In this document: positions 17,569-25,974 of the stretch, one piece after another
Layout of the letters: every line of letters starts with the position of its first letter
How positions within the stretch are numbered: position 1 is the stretch's first letter
Source of the DNA: Candidatus Hermodarchaeum yapensis
Lineage (GTDB): Archaea; Asgardarchaeota; Hermodarchaeia; Hermodarchaeales; Hermodarchaeaceae
DNA length: 64,000 nucleotides
NCBI GenBank assembly: GCA_016840405.1
Contig: JAEOSK010000007.1
Span: 31,256-95,255, forward strand
Direction of reading: 5' to 3'
Translations under genes and position numbers: made by a program
Notes under the pieces: model-generated
The model's input: only the letters and a program-made list of their open reading frames with translations
What the model was told of the DNA's origin: nothing
Database searches by the model: none

Positions 17569-17898
17569 ATGTCTGAAGCAAAGCCTGAAACCACGGATGA
17601 AAAAACGTTCATCACTATTGATGCGATAGATCTAGTTAAACACGGGTCTGAACTTGGAGCTGCGCTCGCTAACTTTCTCGGAGAAAAACTCGACAAGGAT
17701 ATTCAGGTTTCTTTGGCTGAAAATGAAGTATACGTTCGTAGTGACAAACCAGCTCATCCTTCAAAGACTCAACTTCGCGTTTACTTGAAGCGATTCCTCC
17801 ACCTGAACGCGTTACGAGAGGATCTAAAACTCATTTCTCCTGGCAAAGACAAATTTGCAATCATCGAGTACGTCACAGTTGTATATGTGGAAGAATAG
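17569..17898 (+). CDS. rpl22e: Ribosomal protein eL22-like (eukaryote-type L22e)
   Basis: A 109-residue protein that matches the eukaryotic large-subunit protein eL22: an N-terminal strand and helix (TIDAIDLVKHGSELGAALANFL), a short strand pair around VSLAENEVYVRS, then the signature SKTQLRVYLKRFLHLNALREDL, which parallels the eukaryotic S-K-x2-L-x3-L-x-K-x-(YF)L-x4-LR-(DE)-x-L pattern, and a final strand FAIIEYVTVVYVEE. eL22 is absent from most archaea but has been reported in Asgard archaea, so this is among the best lineage markers in the window. The acidic tail of the eukaryotic protein is reduced to VEE. Start ATG 17569. Monocistronic by promoter placement. Homology was judged by eye and should be confirmed by profile search. 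Confidence 0.75.
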   Translation: MSEAKPETTDEKTFITIDAIDLVKHGSELGAALANFLGEKLDKDIQVSLAENEVYVRSDKPAHPSKTQLRVYLKRFLHLNALREDLKLISPGKDKFAIIEYVTVVYVEE

Positions 17899-18273
17899 AA
17901 CCTTCTTGGCAACTATTTTCGACATCTACGTGATTTTTTCCCGAAATTTTCTGAGTCGCTACTCTCTTTTGCCACAAGGTTTAAGAATACAAAGCCGACT
18001 AAAACCTCGTATAACCGAATTGGCGGAGATAGGACACTGGGGCACACGGAACTCCCTCCTTTCCCAATATTTCCATCTCCCCTCCTCCTCGCAAAAATTA
18101 AGCTTTTCCAAACCCCAGGTCCCTCCATCGCCTTCGCAAAACATGCTCATCGCGCGGATATCCCTCTCTTGCTATGATGTGTCATTGTTTTGTAGACGGG
18201 GCTAAGGGCTAAATAACTTAAACCTTAAGGCTTAAGACTCCTCATTCAAGCGTTTAACTAGCGGGGTCACATA
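17899..18273. other. Intergenic region upstream of the small GTPase
   Basis: About 375 bases. The central part (about 18020-18130) is pyrimidine-rich with no supported gene on either strand, although both strands have open frames. The distal part has the duplicated GGGCTAAGGGCTAA (18199-18212) and the 20-base near-palindrome at 18217-18236 described separately, then TTTAACT near 18250. No tRNA fold was found. Confidence 0.35.
18217..18236. promoter_or_regulatory. Near-perfect palindrome upstream of the GTPase gene
   Basis: CTTAAACCTTAAGGCTTAAG is palindromic except for one mismatched pair and contains the inner palindrome CCTTAAGG. It lies 38-57 bases before the ATG at 18274, at or just upstream of the expected TATA position (TTTAAC near 18250). 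The placement suits an operator for a dimeric regulator; this is inference. Confidence 0.35.
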
Positions 18274-18792
18274 ATGCGGCATCTAAAGATCTTAGTAATT
18301 GGTCATCAAGGCGTTGGAAAAACGACCCTCATAAAGAGTGTTACAAAGAACACTATTTCCACTGATGTTAACGGTCGCACGGTTTGCCTTGATTTTGGTA
18401 CCCTTGAATATCGTGACCTCAAAGCCCATCTTTTTGGGAGTCCCGGTATGCGGCAGTTCAATCTGGTCAGAAAGGCTTTGTCTTCAGGTTCTGATGGAGT
18501 CATTTTGGTTGTTGATAGCACTGACCCTGGATCCATTCGCGAGGGTGAAAGGTACCTGCGCGAGCTCTTTGGCGTTGATCCTCCTCCCTTAGTGGTTGCC
18601 GCTAATAAGCAAGATTTACCTGGGGCGATTCATCCGAAAAAAATCGAAAATATCCTCAATGTTCCTGCTCCCGTATTTCCCACACAGGCTCATCGTGGTA
18701 TTGGACTTGACCCTCTTATCATCAATTTCATTCGATACCTCGGTGAGATTGGCAAGGGCTTGAATCTCCCTACTCTTATTGAAAAAGCATAA
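18274..18792 (+). CDS. Arf/MglA-like small GTPase
   Basis: A 172-residue single-domain P-loop GTPase. The P-loop GHQGVGKT (10-17) and guanine-specificity motif NKQD (111-114, within the Arf-like NKQDLPGA) are intact. The switch II motif normally DxxGQ is LFGSPGM: the aspartate is replaced by Gly55 and the catalytic glutamine by Met59. The G55 form occurs in archaeal and bacterial MglA/CvnD-type proteins (LFGTPGQ), but loss of the glutamine is unusual. There is no N-terminal amphipathic extension and no C-terminal cysteine for lipidation. Asgard genomes encode many small GTPases of this kind. The start ATG at 18274 gives the expected strand 1. The gene is alone on its transcript; thioredoxin follows after its own TATA. 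Confidence 0.85.
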   Translation: MRHLKILVIGHQGVGKTTLIKSVTKNTISTDVNGRTVCLDFGTLEYRDLKAHLFGSPGMRQFNLVRKALSSGSDGVILVVDSTDPGSIREGERYLRELFGVDPPPLVVAANKQDLPGAIHPKKIENILNVPAPVFPTQAHRGIGLDPLIINFIRYLGEIGKGLNLPTLIEKA

Positions 18793-18900
18793 TCCAACGG
18801 TAAACTTAGGATACAACAAGGTTCATTTCCTTTCTTGCGGAATTTGCACAATGCTTTTTAACGAGAGATTATCTGTTGCTTCAATCCGGAGGATAGTCCA

Positions 18901-19218
18901 ATGGTCGAAGAGTTAACTGATGACACGATTGAAGATTTTATCAAAGAACACGAGGTTGTCATCCTCGACATCTACACCGTTTGGTGTGGACCCTGTAAGA
19001 TGCAGGCAGCGATTCTTGCTGATTTAGGGAAAGGGTTGGATGCAAAGCGTGTTGTAATCGCCAAGCTTGATGCAGATCAAGCTCCTATAACTTCACAAAA
19101 ATATCAGATTCGTGCCATACCAACCCTAATTCTGTTCAAGGATGGAAATCCAGTCAAAACACATGTTGGTGTCTGGCCACGGGAAGAAATCGAAAACGAA
19201 CTCGCTGCAATACTTTAG
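18901..19218 (+). CDS. trx: Thioredoxin-family protein
   Basis: A 105-residue thioredoxin with the classical active site WCGPC (Cys29, Cys32), the cis-proline segment AIPTLILFKDG near residue 76 and the usual C-terminal helix. It has no signal peptide, so it should act in the cytosol as a disulfide reductase. Length and order of elements are normal. ATG at 18901 has GGAGG twelve bases upstream, and TTTTTAAC near 18855 is a fitting TATA box. A thioredoxin reductase was not recognised in the window. Confidence 0.92.
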   Translation: MVEELTDDTIEDFIKEHEVVILDIYTVWCGPCKMQAAILADLGKGLDAKRVVIAKLDADQAPITSQKYQIRAIPTLILFKDGNPVKTHVGVWPREEIENELAAIL

Positions 19219-19362
19219 GTTCCTGAATTCTAAACGGTTCAATCCAATCCAGTCCAGCTTGATTATATTCATCAGGCAGACAGCAAAACAGCTAGTCACT
19301 CTATTCCAATCTACCTGACATCACAATTCCTTTTTGTGACGTATGGAAAGAAGAGCTAACCT

Positions 19363-20136
19363 CTAGAAGAAGAACGTCCGCCTTTTCGGCTTATCCTCAT
19401 CATCTTCAGTTGCTTCAGGCTCTGCTGGAGTCGTTGCCACTGGGGTTGGTTCAGGTACAGCGGCTGGTTCCGGAGGAGGTACTGGATCAGGAGCTGGCTC
19501 AGGTGTTGGTTCGAAAGTAGGTGCTGGTTCAGCTGGAACTTCAAATTCGGGAGCTGGTTCGAAGCTAGGCGCTGGTTCTGGTTCAATTTCAAGTGGAAGT
19601 TCAGGTTCAAGTGTTGGTTCTAGTTCCGGAGTTACTGGCTCTTCAGGTGCAAGAAACACATCGGGGGCAGGTGGGGCTTCGATGGGTTCAGGTTCCGGAA
19701 TAGGTTCAGGTTCAGGGATGGGTTCAGGTACTGGCTCTGGAACTTCCGCAGGTTCGGGAACCGGAGGAACAGGCGGAGGTGTAGCTTCTGGTTCAGGCTC
19801 AGGAATAGGTTCTGGCTCGGGTTCAGGTTCAAGGGTGGGTTCGAACTCAGGGAGAGGCTCGGGTTCAGGTTCGGCTTCAGGCTGAGATTCGATTTCTTGG
19901 AGACCTGGAAGGATATCTTCAACAGCAGCTTCATCTTCGCCGAAGGTTACACCAAGAATTTCCTTAAGGCACGGTGCACATTTCTGACGCACGGCTTCAA
20001 GGGCTTCAGTAACGAAAGTTTCGATTGTGCGATCCTCGCTAGGATTCTTTTCTTTCCAGAATAGGAACGTTTGTGTCATACGTAGAGCATCACGTACGCC
20101 GTTCCAATACATTTGTCCAAATTCTTCCTGTGACAT
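19363..20136 (-). CDS. Protein with Pro-Glu repeat tail, unknown function
   Basis: About 257 residues from ATG 20136 (a TTG at 20160 is also in frame; AGGTG precedes the ATG). The first 85 residues are a folded-looking helical domain ([19 protein letters not shown], then a helix with CAPC). From about residue 90 to 250 the protein consists almost entirely of PEPEPE-, PIPEPEP- and PAPEF-type repeats with few hydrophobic residues, and it ends in a basic KPKRRTFFF tail. Such tails are extended, negatively charged spacers. The reverse strand of this repeat gives a spurious Gly-Ser open frame. I know no family for it; the CAPC pair might bind metal. Divergent from glyS. Confidence 0.6.
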   Translation of the reverse strand: MSQEEFGQMYWNGVRDALRMTQTFLFWKEKNPSEDRTIETFVTEALEAVRQKCAPCLKEILGVTFGEDEAAVEDILPGLQEIESQPEAEPEPEPLPEFEPTLEPEPEPEPIPEPEPEATPPPVPPVPEPAEVPEPVPEPIPEPEPIPEPEPIEAPPAPDVFLAPEEPVTPELEPTLEPELPLEIEPEPAPSFEPAPEFEVPAEPAPTFEPTPEPAPDPVPPPEPAAVPEPTPVATTPAEPEATEDDEDKPKRRTFFF

Positions 20137-20342
20137 TTCGTAGTTACACCTTTCCCACAAATATGGAAGCGTAATAACTTCTCTGCACTTTTGTGCGGTA
20201 TTTAACCACTCGCACGTATTGCTTAAAATGTTTCGTCACCCTAGCACCCCTAGTATGCCCTTTTTGAGAAAGGCATAAAGCAGGAAATGGCTCCAACAGC
20301 CTATGGTTAGGTGTTCAATTTCGTCATTGGTGTTGGTCCTAA

Positions 20343-21833
20343 ATGGTAAAATCGCTGCTCGATGAAGTCATGACGGTGTCCCTCCGGCGAGGAATACTCT
20401 ACCCTAGTGCAGAAATTTACGGGGGGCTTGCTGGCTTTTATGATTTCGGTCCAATAGGAGCGCGAATTCGAAACAATCTCATTGCTCTTTGGAGGAATCG
20501 TTTCATTGAGCGCAGAGACATCGTTTATGAGATAAGTGGAAATACGATTCTACCTAGCCCCGTTTTCAAAGCTTCGGGTCATCTTGACCATTTCACCGAT
20601 CCCTCAGCTGAATGTCAAAAGGGTCACGTTAGTCGCATTGATCAGTTAATTGAGGAAAAATTGCAAATTCACGCCGAAGGGAAATCCAATAAGGAATTGG
20701 CAGAAATCATTGCTCAAAATAAGATACGCTGTCCTGTGTGTGGCGACCCTCTCGGTGAGGTAAAGAGTTTTGGACTGATGTTTGGGACCAACGTGGGTGG
20801 CGAACGGCGACAAGCTTTTCTTCGACCGGAAACAGCTCAAAATATCTTTCTCGGGTTTAAACGTGTTCAAACTGCAACTCGGGCGAAATTACCATTTGGT
20901 GTTGCTCAAATTGGGCGGTCTTATCGTAATGAAATTTCTCCGCGCCAAAGTATCGTTCGTGTCCGTGAATTTAGCCAAATGGAAATTGAATACTTCATTG
21001 ATCCTAACCAAATGAATGAATGTCCCTTTTTTGAAGAACTATCAGGAATCAAATTGAATCTGGTTACTCAGGAAGAGCAAGAAAAAGCAGCCAAGAAAAA
21101 GAGTACAGATTATTCTTCAATCCAAGTTACCGTCAAAGACGCGTATGAGAAAAAGTATGTCCCCAATCAATGGATGGCCTGTACTCTTGGAGACGAAGTT
21201 GTTTTCTTCCAAGAACTGGGCATTCCTGAGAACGCTGTCCGGTTCCGGCATATGCGACCAGAAGAAACACCTCATTATAGTGGTGGCAACTTCGATTTAG
21301 AAATTCTATTCAGCTTTGGATGGAAAGAAGTCATCGGTAACGCCTATCGGCAAGACCATGATCTCCGGTCCCACATGAATGGCAGTAAAAAAGACCTCAG
21401 CCTGGAACTAGAGGGTAAAAAGATAATTCCTCATGTCATCGAACCCTCATTTGGCATTGACCGAATGATCTACGCGATTTTAGAACACACTTATCGTCCA
21501 AAGAACAAAAGTCGGGGATGGTCCTGGTTCCAATTCCCTGTTAACCTCGCACCGTATCATGCTGTAATCCTACCATTACTGAATCGCCCAGAACTCGAGG
21601 AAGCAGCAAGGCGTTTATACCAACAATGTAAACTACAAGGCCATTCCATCCTCTATGATGACCGTGGACGGATTGGACGACGCTATGCCCGGGCGGATGA
21701 AATAGGAATCCCCAAAGCGGTCACCATTGATCCACAGACTTTAGATGACCAAACAGCTACTATCCGTGACCGAGATACGGCCCAACAGACTCGCCATCTT
21801 CTCAGTGAGATATCCATCTTACTTAAACCATGA
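20343..21833 (+). CDS. glyS: Glycyl-tRNA synthetase, archaeal/eukaryotic type
   Basis: A 496-residue class II synthetase of the alpha-2 type that charges tRNA-Gly. Class II motif 1 lies in GFYDFGPIGARIRNNLIALWRN near the N terminus. A zinc-binding insert carries a CPVCG pair. Motif 2 is seen around FRNEISPRQSIVRVREFSQMEIEYF, with TNVGGERRQAFLRPETAQNIF before it, and motif 3 lies in HVIEPSFGIDRMIYAIL. The anticodon-binding domain fills the last 110 residues. All catalytic elements are present. ATG at 20343. The message seems to end in the hairpin that overlaps its stop codon. Confidence 0.95.
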   Translation: MVKSLLDEVMTVSLRRGILYPSAEIYGGLAGFYDFGPIGARIRNNLIALWRNRFIERRDIVYEISGNTILPSPVFKASGHLDHFTDPSAECQKGHVSRIDQLIEEKLQIHAEGKSNKELAEIIAQNKIRCPVCGDPLGEVKSFGLMFGTNVGGERRQAFLRPETAQNIFLGFKRVQTATRAKLPFGVAQIGRSYRNEISPRQSIVRVREFSQMEIEYFIDPNQMNECPFFEELSGIKLNLVTQEEQEKAAKKKSTDYSSIQVTVKDAYEKKYVPNQWMACTLGDEVVFFQELGIPENAVRFRHMRPEETPHYSGGNFDLEILFSFGWKEVIGNAYRQDHDLRSHMNGSKKDLSLELEGKKIIPHVIEPSFGIDRMIYAILEHTYRPKNKSRGWSWFQFPVNLAPYHAVILPLLNRPELEEAARRLYQQCKLQGHSILYDDRGRIGRRYARADEIGIPKAVTIDPQTLDDQTATIRDRDTAQQTRHLLSEISILLKP

Positions 21834-21851
21834 GTGAAAAAATCATGGTTT
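21825..21851 (+). terminator. Hairpin overlapping the glyS stop codon
   Basis: AAACCATGA at 21825-21833, which includes the TGA stop, pairs perfectly with TCATGGTTT at 21843-21851 across a nine-base loop that is mostly A. T-rich sequence follows at 21879-21890. It is a likely 3' end or stabilising hairpin of the glyS message. Confidence 0.45.
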
Positions 21852-22042
21852 CATCTCACATCACTTCATAACGTATCCTTTTATTTCGTTTTCAACACCT
21901 CAGTAAATCATTTGACTTTCTCCTATGGTTCAATGAAGCTTAGGTTAGGTTGGATGTAATGGCAAACCAACTTTCTTTACAGGAACGATTGAAAATTTAC
22001 TGACGAATAACAGAACTCGGATCCCTTACCCGGCGTTATATA

Positions 22043-22570
22043 GTGATTCGGGCCTTCGATGGTGCCCTCACCATTGTTGCCATTGTACTGGCCGCCCTCG
22101 CTGCAGCAGTCCTATTAGGTGCGGTGATGACACTTGATCAAGTGATTCTTTTAGTTCGAGCTAGTTTAAGTGCTGGAATGGGTCTTGCAATTTCTAGTGG
22201 CTGGGGTGCCTATGAAGCGGAACGCGTTGAACAGAAAAAAGAGATCCAGCACCTAGAACAACATATGCAACGACCCATGGATGGGTGTATGGTAGAATCC
22301 GCCCTAAAATTTGCTACAGGGTGGGCTTCCTTTATTCACGGTATTTCTCCTCTTCCTGCCGCAATTCTTCCACTAATTCCCCTGGTTTTATTCCCCGCAG
22401 ATTTTATCATGGCGGCAGCAATTTCGGTCATCATCGCAATGATTTTCCTCTTTATTTTGGGCGTGTGGATGGGACGAATTTCTAAAACCAATATGCTATT
22501 TGGAGGTCTTCGAATGGTGATAATTGGACTTATCACCGCTCTCATTTGTGTGCTCATTGGTGCCCATTGA
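22043..22570 (+). CDS. CCC1/VIT1-like membrane transporter, N terminus interrupted by in-frame TGA
   Basis: From GTG 22043 the frame gives 175 residues with four to five membrane helices, an RAFDGALTIVAIVLAA start, an acidic-basic cytoplasmic stretch with EAERVEQKKEIQHLEQ and later helices, the layout of the CCC1/VIT1 iron/manganese transporter family. The same frame extends upstream to an ATG at 21959 (MANQLSLQERLKIY), a TGA at 22001-22003, then RITELGSLTRRYIVIRAFDG. The upstream part looks like the family's normal N-terminal helix, so the TGA interrupts the original gene. The protein could still be made from the GTG, could need read-through, or the gene may be newly broken. Convergent with gatE. 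Confidence 0.55.
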   Translation: MIRAFDGALTIVAIVLAALAAAVLLGAVMTLDQVILLVRASLSAGMGLAISSGWGAYEAERVEQKKEIQHLEQHMQRPMDGCMVESALKFATGWASFIHGISPLPAAILPLIPLVLFPADFIMAAAISVIIAMIFLFILGVWMGRISKTNMLFGGLRMVIIGLITALICVLIGAH

Positions 22571-22586
22571 TTGTGAACCCGAAATT

Positions 22587-24497
22587 TCACTTGGAATCCA
22601 ATTGAACTTTGATAGCTGAGCGAAGAAGCTCATTCACAAGTTTTCCATCGGCTCGACCGCGAACTTCCTTCATGACCATTCCCATCAGGGGTCCCATCGC
22701 CCGGTCTCCTCGCTCTGAAATCATCTTACTATTTTCTTTCACGATTGTATCAACAATCGCCTTGAGTTCCCCCTTTGAAATAGCACCCAATCCTAGGTTT
22801 TGAACGGCTTCTTCAACCGCAGCCTGTGGATTCTTTGCTAGCCATGTGAAAAGGTCAGGAATGGCTTCTTTTGCAAACAGGTTTTCTGCCAGGTGGTCAA
22901 ATATGAGAATAATCTGATCTTCAGGAATATCGTCGACAGCAACTCCTTCTCGTTCCAGATTTCGCCAAGTTGTTTCAAGGGACGCTGCAACCGTGACAGC
23001 TAGCTGGGGATGACTTTTCGTAATTTGCTCAAATAGGTCAATCCGAAGCGAACGTATCATAATTTGAGCGAGTTCGTCACTCAGGTGAAACTCTTTCTTA
23101 AATTTCTGTAACTTTTCTTCAGGTAACTCAGGTAATGCTTGTCGTATTCGGTCCAGGCGCTGCTGTGTTACGGTAACTGGAGCCACATCGGTTTCTGGGT
23201 ACATACGGGCGGCACCAGGACGTGGACGTGAATAACGGGTTGTTCCATCACCCAGAGGACCTCGAGTCTCTGCAGGTACTCTCTTCAAAGCTTCTCGTGT
23301 ACGATCTGCAACAGCATTCAACGCATCTCTGGCTTCTTGTTTGGGTGCAGCTACGATGATTATGGCATCAGACTGAGTAGTCTTAAGGTGTTTATGGAGC
23401 CGTTTTATCTCTTCAGCAGTTATTCCATAATTTGGTAATTCATCGGTATGAAACAGCCCTTTCACTCCTCCCCAAAATTGAGCATAATCGGCCAACTCGC
23501 TTCCAAAGCGTCGACCTGGCTGTAGTTCCCAGCCAACAAGTCCTGCGAATCCTGGGAGAATGAGAGCGAAAACACCCTCCTTATGCTTCAAAGCTCCTTT
23601 GATAACTTTACTTGTACTGGTCTTGAATAGCGGAGTTACATCATGAATTTCGTTATTAATTTGTCCTGCCCGCACTCCGCGGTTCTTCAATTCTTCACGG
23701 AGTTTGAGGAGCTCAACTTGTCGTTGGACCTCATATTGGACTACTTGTCCAATGAGATTGAGTTTCTGAACTCCCTTGATTTCAATAATCGCTCCGCCTT
23801 TAATCGACACATTAATGTCTTGACGGATAGTTCCTAGACCCCGTTTCACCTTGCCCGTGACACGGAAAATCTGACCAATTCGTAGGGCAGTAGCTTGTAC
23901 TTGTTCAGGTGTCTTCATAGCTGGGGCTGTGGCAACTTCAATAAGGGGTATTCCCAACCGATCCAATCGCCAATAGGTATTGGTGCCGTCTTCTCGAATT
24001 TTTCGGGCTGCATCTTCTTCAACCCCGATTGTTTGAATAGGAACAGTGAATCCATTCACGTTTATGGCTCCGCCAAATGCCACTACAACACTTCGCTGGA
24101 ATCCCGTGGTGTTACTACCGTCGATAACCAATTTTCGCATTACTTGAATTTCATCAACTGGTTGTGAATCCATGAGTAAGGAGATTTCGAGGGCAAAATC
24201 CACAGCTTCCTTGTCTAGTAGGTGGGGTGGTTCTTCATCCTGTTCAACAAGGCAGATGCTGTCATCATAGTTCTCATATACATGAACACGACCTTTGTGA
24301 AATTCAAACAGTGCCGCTGGGTCAATTTCACCTAATTCACTTTGAGTAGGTCGTAAACGGCGGAGAAAGGTGAAATGTGGCTCATCTTCGCGAATCTGAG
24401 TGGGACAATTGCAAAACAGTTTAGTTTTGGTGTCAAGCTGCTGGTGGACTTCAATTCCAATTAGAGCGCCGACCTTTTCATAATCAACTTTGGTCAT
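22587..24497 (-). CDS. gatE: Glutamyl-tRNA(Gln) amidotransferase subunit E
   Basis: A 636-residue subunit of the archaea-specific GatDE complex, which converts Glu-tRNA(Gln) to Gln-tRNA(Gln). Typical GatB/E features are the N-terminal VGALIGIEVHQQLDTKTKLFC block with the CNCPT zinc-site residues, the VLDGSNT-like IDGSNTTGFQRS segment, IPLIEVATAP, the VKRGLGTIRQDINVSIKGG motif, an AspRS-like GAD insertion in the middle (about 290-410) and the C-terminal helical plus YqeY-like tail. Its presence implies that the organism makes Gln-tRNA indirectly. It overlaps gatD by four bases (ATGA), showing translational coupling. Confidence 0.96.
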   Translation of the reverse strand: MTKVDYEKVGALIGIEVHQQLDTKTKLFCNCPTQIREDEPHFTFLRRLRPTQSELGEIDPAALFEFHKGRVHVYENYDDSICLVEQDEEPPHLLDKEAVDFALEISLLMDSQPVDEIQVMRKLVIDGSNTTGFQRSVVVAFGGAINVNGFTVPIQTIGVEEDAARKIREDGTNTYWRLDRLGIPLIEVATAPAMKTPEQVQATALRIGQIFRVTGKVKRGLGTIRQDINVSIKGGAIIEIKGVQKLNLIGQVVQYEVQRQVELLKLREELKNRGVRAGQINNEIHDVTPLFKTSTSKVIKGALKHKEGVFALILPGFAGLVGWELQPGRRFGSELADYAQFWGGVKGLFHTDELPNYGITAEEIKRLHKHLKTTQSDAIIIVAAPKQEARDALNAVADRTREALKRVPAETRGPLGDGTTRYSRPRPGAARMYPETDVAPVTVTQQRLDRIRQALPELPEEKLQKFKKEFHLSDELAQIMIRSLRIDLFEQITKSHPQLAVTVAASLETTWRNLEREGVAVDDIPEDQIILIFDHLAENLFAKEAIPDLFTWLAKNPQAAVEEAVQNLGLGAISKGELKAIVDTIVKENSKMISERGDRAMGPLMGMVMKEVRGRADGKLVNELLRSAIKVQLDSK

Positions 24498-25849
24498 TGG
24501 TCCCTCATCTCTTCATACTGACTCCGCTTGCTACACTCAGTTATTTCTCCGGCGATGTTGTGAAGCATTTGTTTTTGGACTTCTTTCAAATCTCGAGTCT
24601 GAGCCAGTACCCACATGAGTTTGACATAAGCGGTTTCTGCTATCATGTCCTCGGCAGGAATTACACCTCGTTGGACCAGTTCAACTCCTGTTCGGTAGAC
24701 ACGCATTTGGACTCGACCCCATATACATTGAGATGTCATAACCACCGGGATGGTTTCTGAAGTTGCCCGTTCTATTGCCTTTAGCAAGGCTTTAGGCGCG
24801 TGTCCTAACCCGGTTCCTTCAACAACAATTCCATGGTAACCCCGGTCGATGAGAGAATCAATCCGGTCTCCTGTCATTCCTGGTGTGGTTTTTACCAAGG
24901 CCACCTTTGGATCAAATTTCGGTAGTAGCTGTAATTTCCGTTTAGGATTGCGATGATGGTACGTAGAATCTTCTGCCAGTATCTGAACCTGTCCGTTCTT
25001 AACTTCACCAAACAAATCGGTGTTAATTGTAAGGAATGCATCTCGACGGCTTGTATGGCACTTTCGAACCTGTGTTCCTCGATGTAGGGCAATGCTGGTA
25101 TCGTCAGGGCTACGATGCATAGCAATTACTACTTCAGCAAAGGGACCCTGGGAAGCAGCAATGGCAGCACCAGTTAGATTCAACGCAGCATCTGAGGATG
25201 GCCGATCAGACGAGCGTTGTGAGCCAGTTAAGATTACTGGGCCAGGTAGGTTTTGAAGCGCAAAGCTGAGTGCTGCTGCGGTATACCCCATGGTGTCAGT
25301 GCCATGCGCAATTATTACTCCAGCTGATTCTTCCAAGTGTTTCGCCGTTTGTTTTGCAATTGTGGTCCAATGACTTGGAAGTAAATCTTCACTAAAGACA
25401 CTGAACAGCACCTCTGCCTGGATATTCGCCAATTCACCGAGTTCTGGTACAACCGTATACAAATCATCAGCCGTTAACGCTGGATTCACGGCGCCAGTGT
25501 GATAATCGACGCGACTAGCAATCGTTCCGCCAGTACTAAGAATGCTAATCAAAGGTAATCCTTTCTTCGTTTTGCGGGTTACGGATGGAAGATCGGGTTT
25601 TACCTTTCTCCCCTTTTTTAATCGAGTGAGTTGTTGGATATTATCAATATGAATTCCAATATTGTACCCGGTATCAAGTTTGATGATGATATGTTTGTCA
25701 TCAGCACCGATTTCTGCTCGGGGGATTACAATGCCCTCAAAGGTGTTCTGGGCTGTTTGAATTTGAATTCGGTCCCCGATTTTGATCTTTGCCTTTTGGA
25801 GTGTTTGTTCTGCTTCACCTAAATACCCTGCAGGTTCTTCAGATGTCAT
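24494..25849 (-). CDS. gatD: Glutamyl-tRNA(Gln) amidotransferase subunit D
   Basis: A 451-residue asparaginase-like subunit that releases ammonia from glutamine for transfer by GatE. An N-terminal beta-barrel domain (KIGDRIQIQTAQNTFEGIVIPR) precedes the amidase. Catalytic residues lie in STGGTIASR (nucleophile threonine), HGTDTMGYTA (Thr-Asp-Lys set) and the TGSQRSSDRPSSDA block. The order gatD-gatE on the minus strand with stop/start overlap is the usual one. ATG at 25849. Confidence 0.96.
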   Translation of the reverse strand: MTSEEPAGYLGEAEQTLQKAKIKIGDRIQIQTAQNTFEGIVIPRAEIGADDKHIIIKLDTGYNIGIHIDNIQQLTRLKKGRKVKPDLPSVTRKTKKGLPLISILSTGGTIASRVDYHTGAVNPALTADDLYTVVPELGELANIQAEVLFSVFSEDLLPSHWTTIAKQTAKHLEESAGVIIAHGTDTMGYTAAALSFALQNLPGPVILTGSQRSSDRPSSDAALNLTGAAIAASQGPFAEVVIAMHRSPDDTSIALHRGTQVRKCHTSRRDAFLTINTDLFGEVKNGQVQILAEDSTYHHRNPKRKLQLLPKFDPKVALVKTTPGMTGDRIDSLIDRGYHGIVVEGTGLGHAPKALLKAIERATSETIPVVMTSQCIWGRVQMRVYRTGVELVQRGVIPAEDMIAETAYVKLMWVLAQTRDLKEVQKQMLHNIAGEITECSKRSQYEEMRDQ

Positions 25850-25974
25850 ATTGATAAACCGCCTGTAGGATGTTGTGATTCTTTGCTTTTAGGACTTTGC
25901 CCAAGCCGATTTCGAGTTTCTTCACTCAGCTATGCGAAAGAAAAATCGACATTCTGAATTTGGGGTTCGAATTG

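Noticed and set aside
17855..18205. Plus-strand open frame of 116 codons after eL22
   Set aside because: It overlaps the eL22 end, has no ribosome binding site, and the composition (Ser, Pro, Arg rich) is not protein-like.
18274..18792. Calling the GTPase a true Arf
   Set aside because: It lacks the N-terminal amphipathic helix and myristoylation glycine, and switch II is of the MglA/CvnD kind.
19682..19885. Gly-Ser-rich plus-strand open frame
   Set aside because: It is the reverse strand of the Pro-Glu repeat coding region; composition follows from the antisense codons and no ribosome binding site is present.
21959..22570. Selenocysteine or general TGA recoding for the interrupted transporter
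   Set aside because: Many genes in the window stop with TGA and no hairpin typical of a selenocysteine element was seen nearby; a mutation or base error is simpler.
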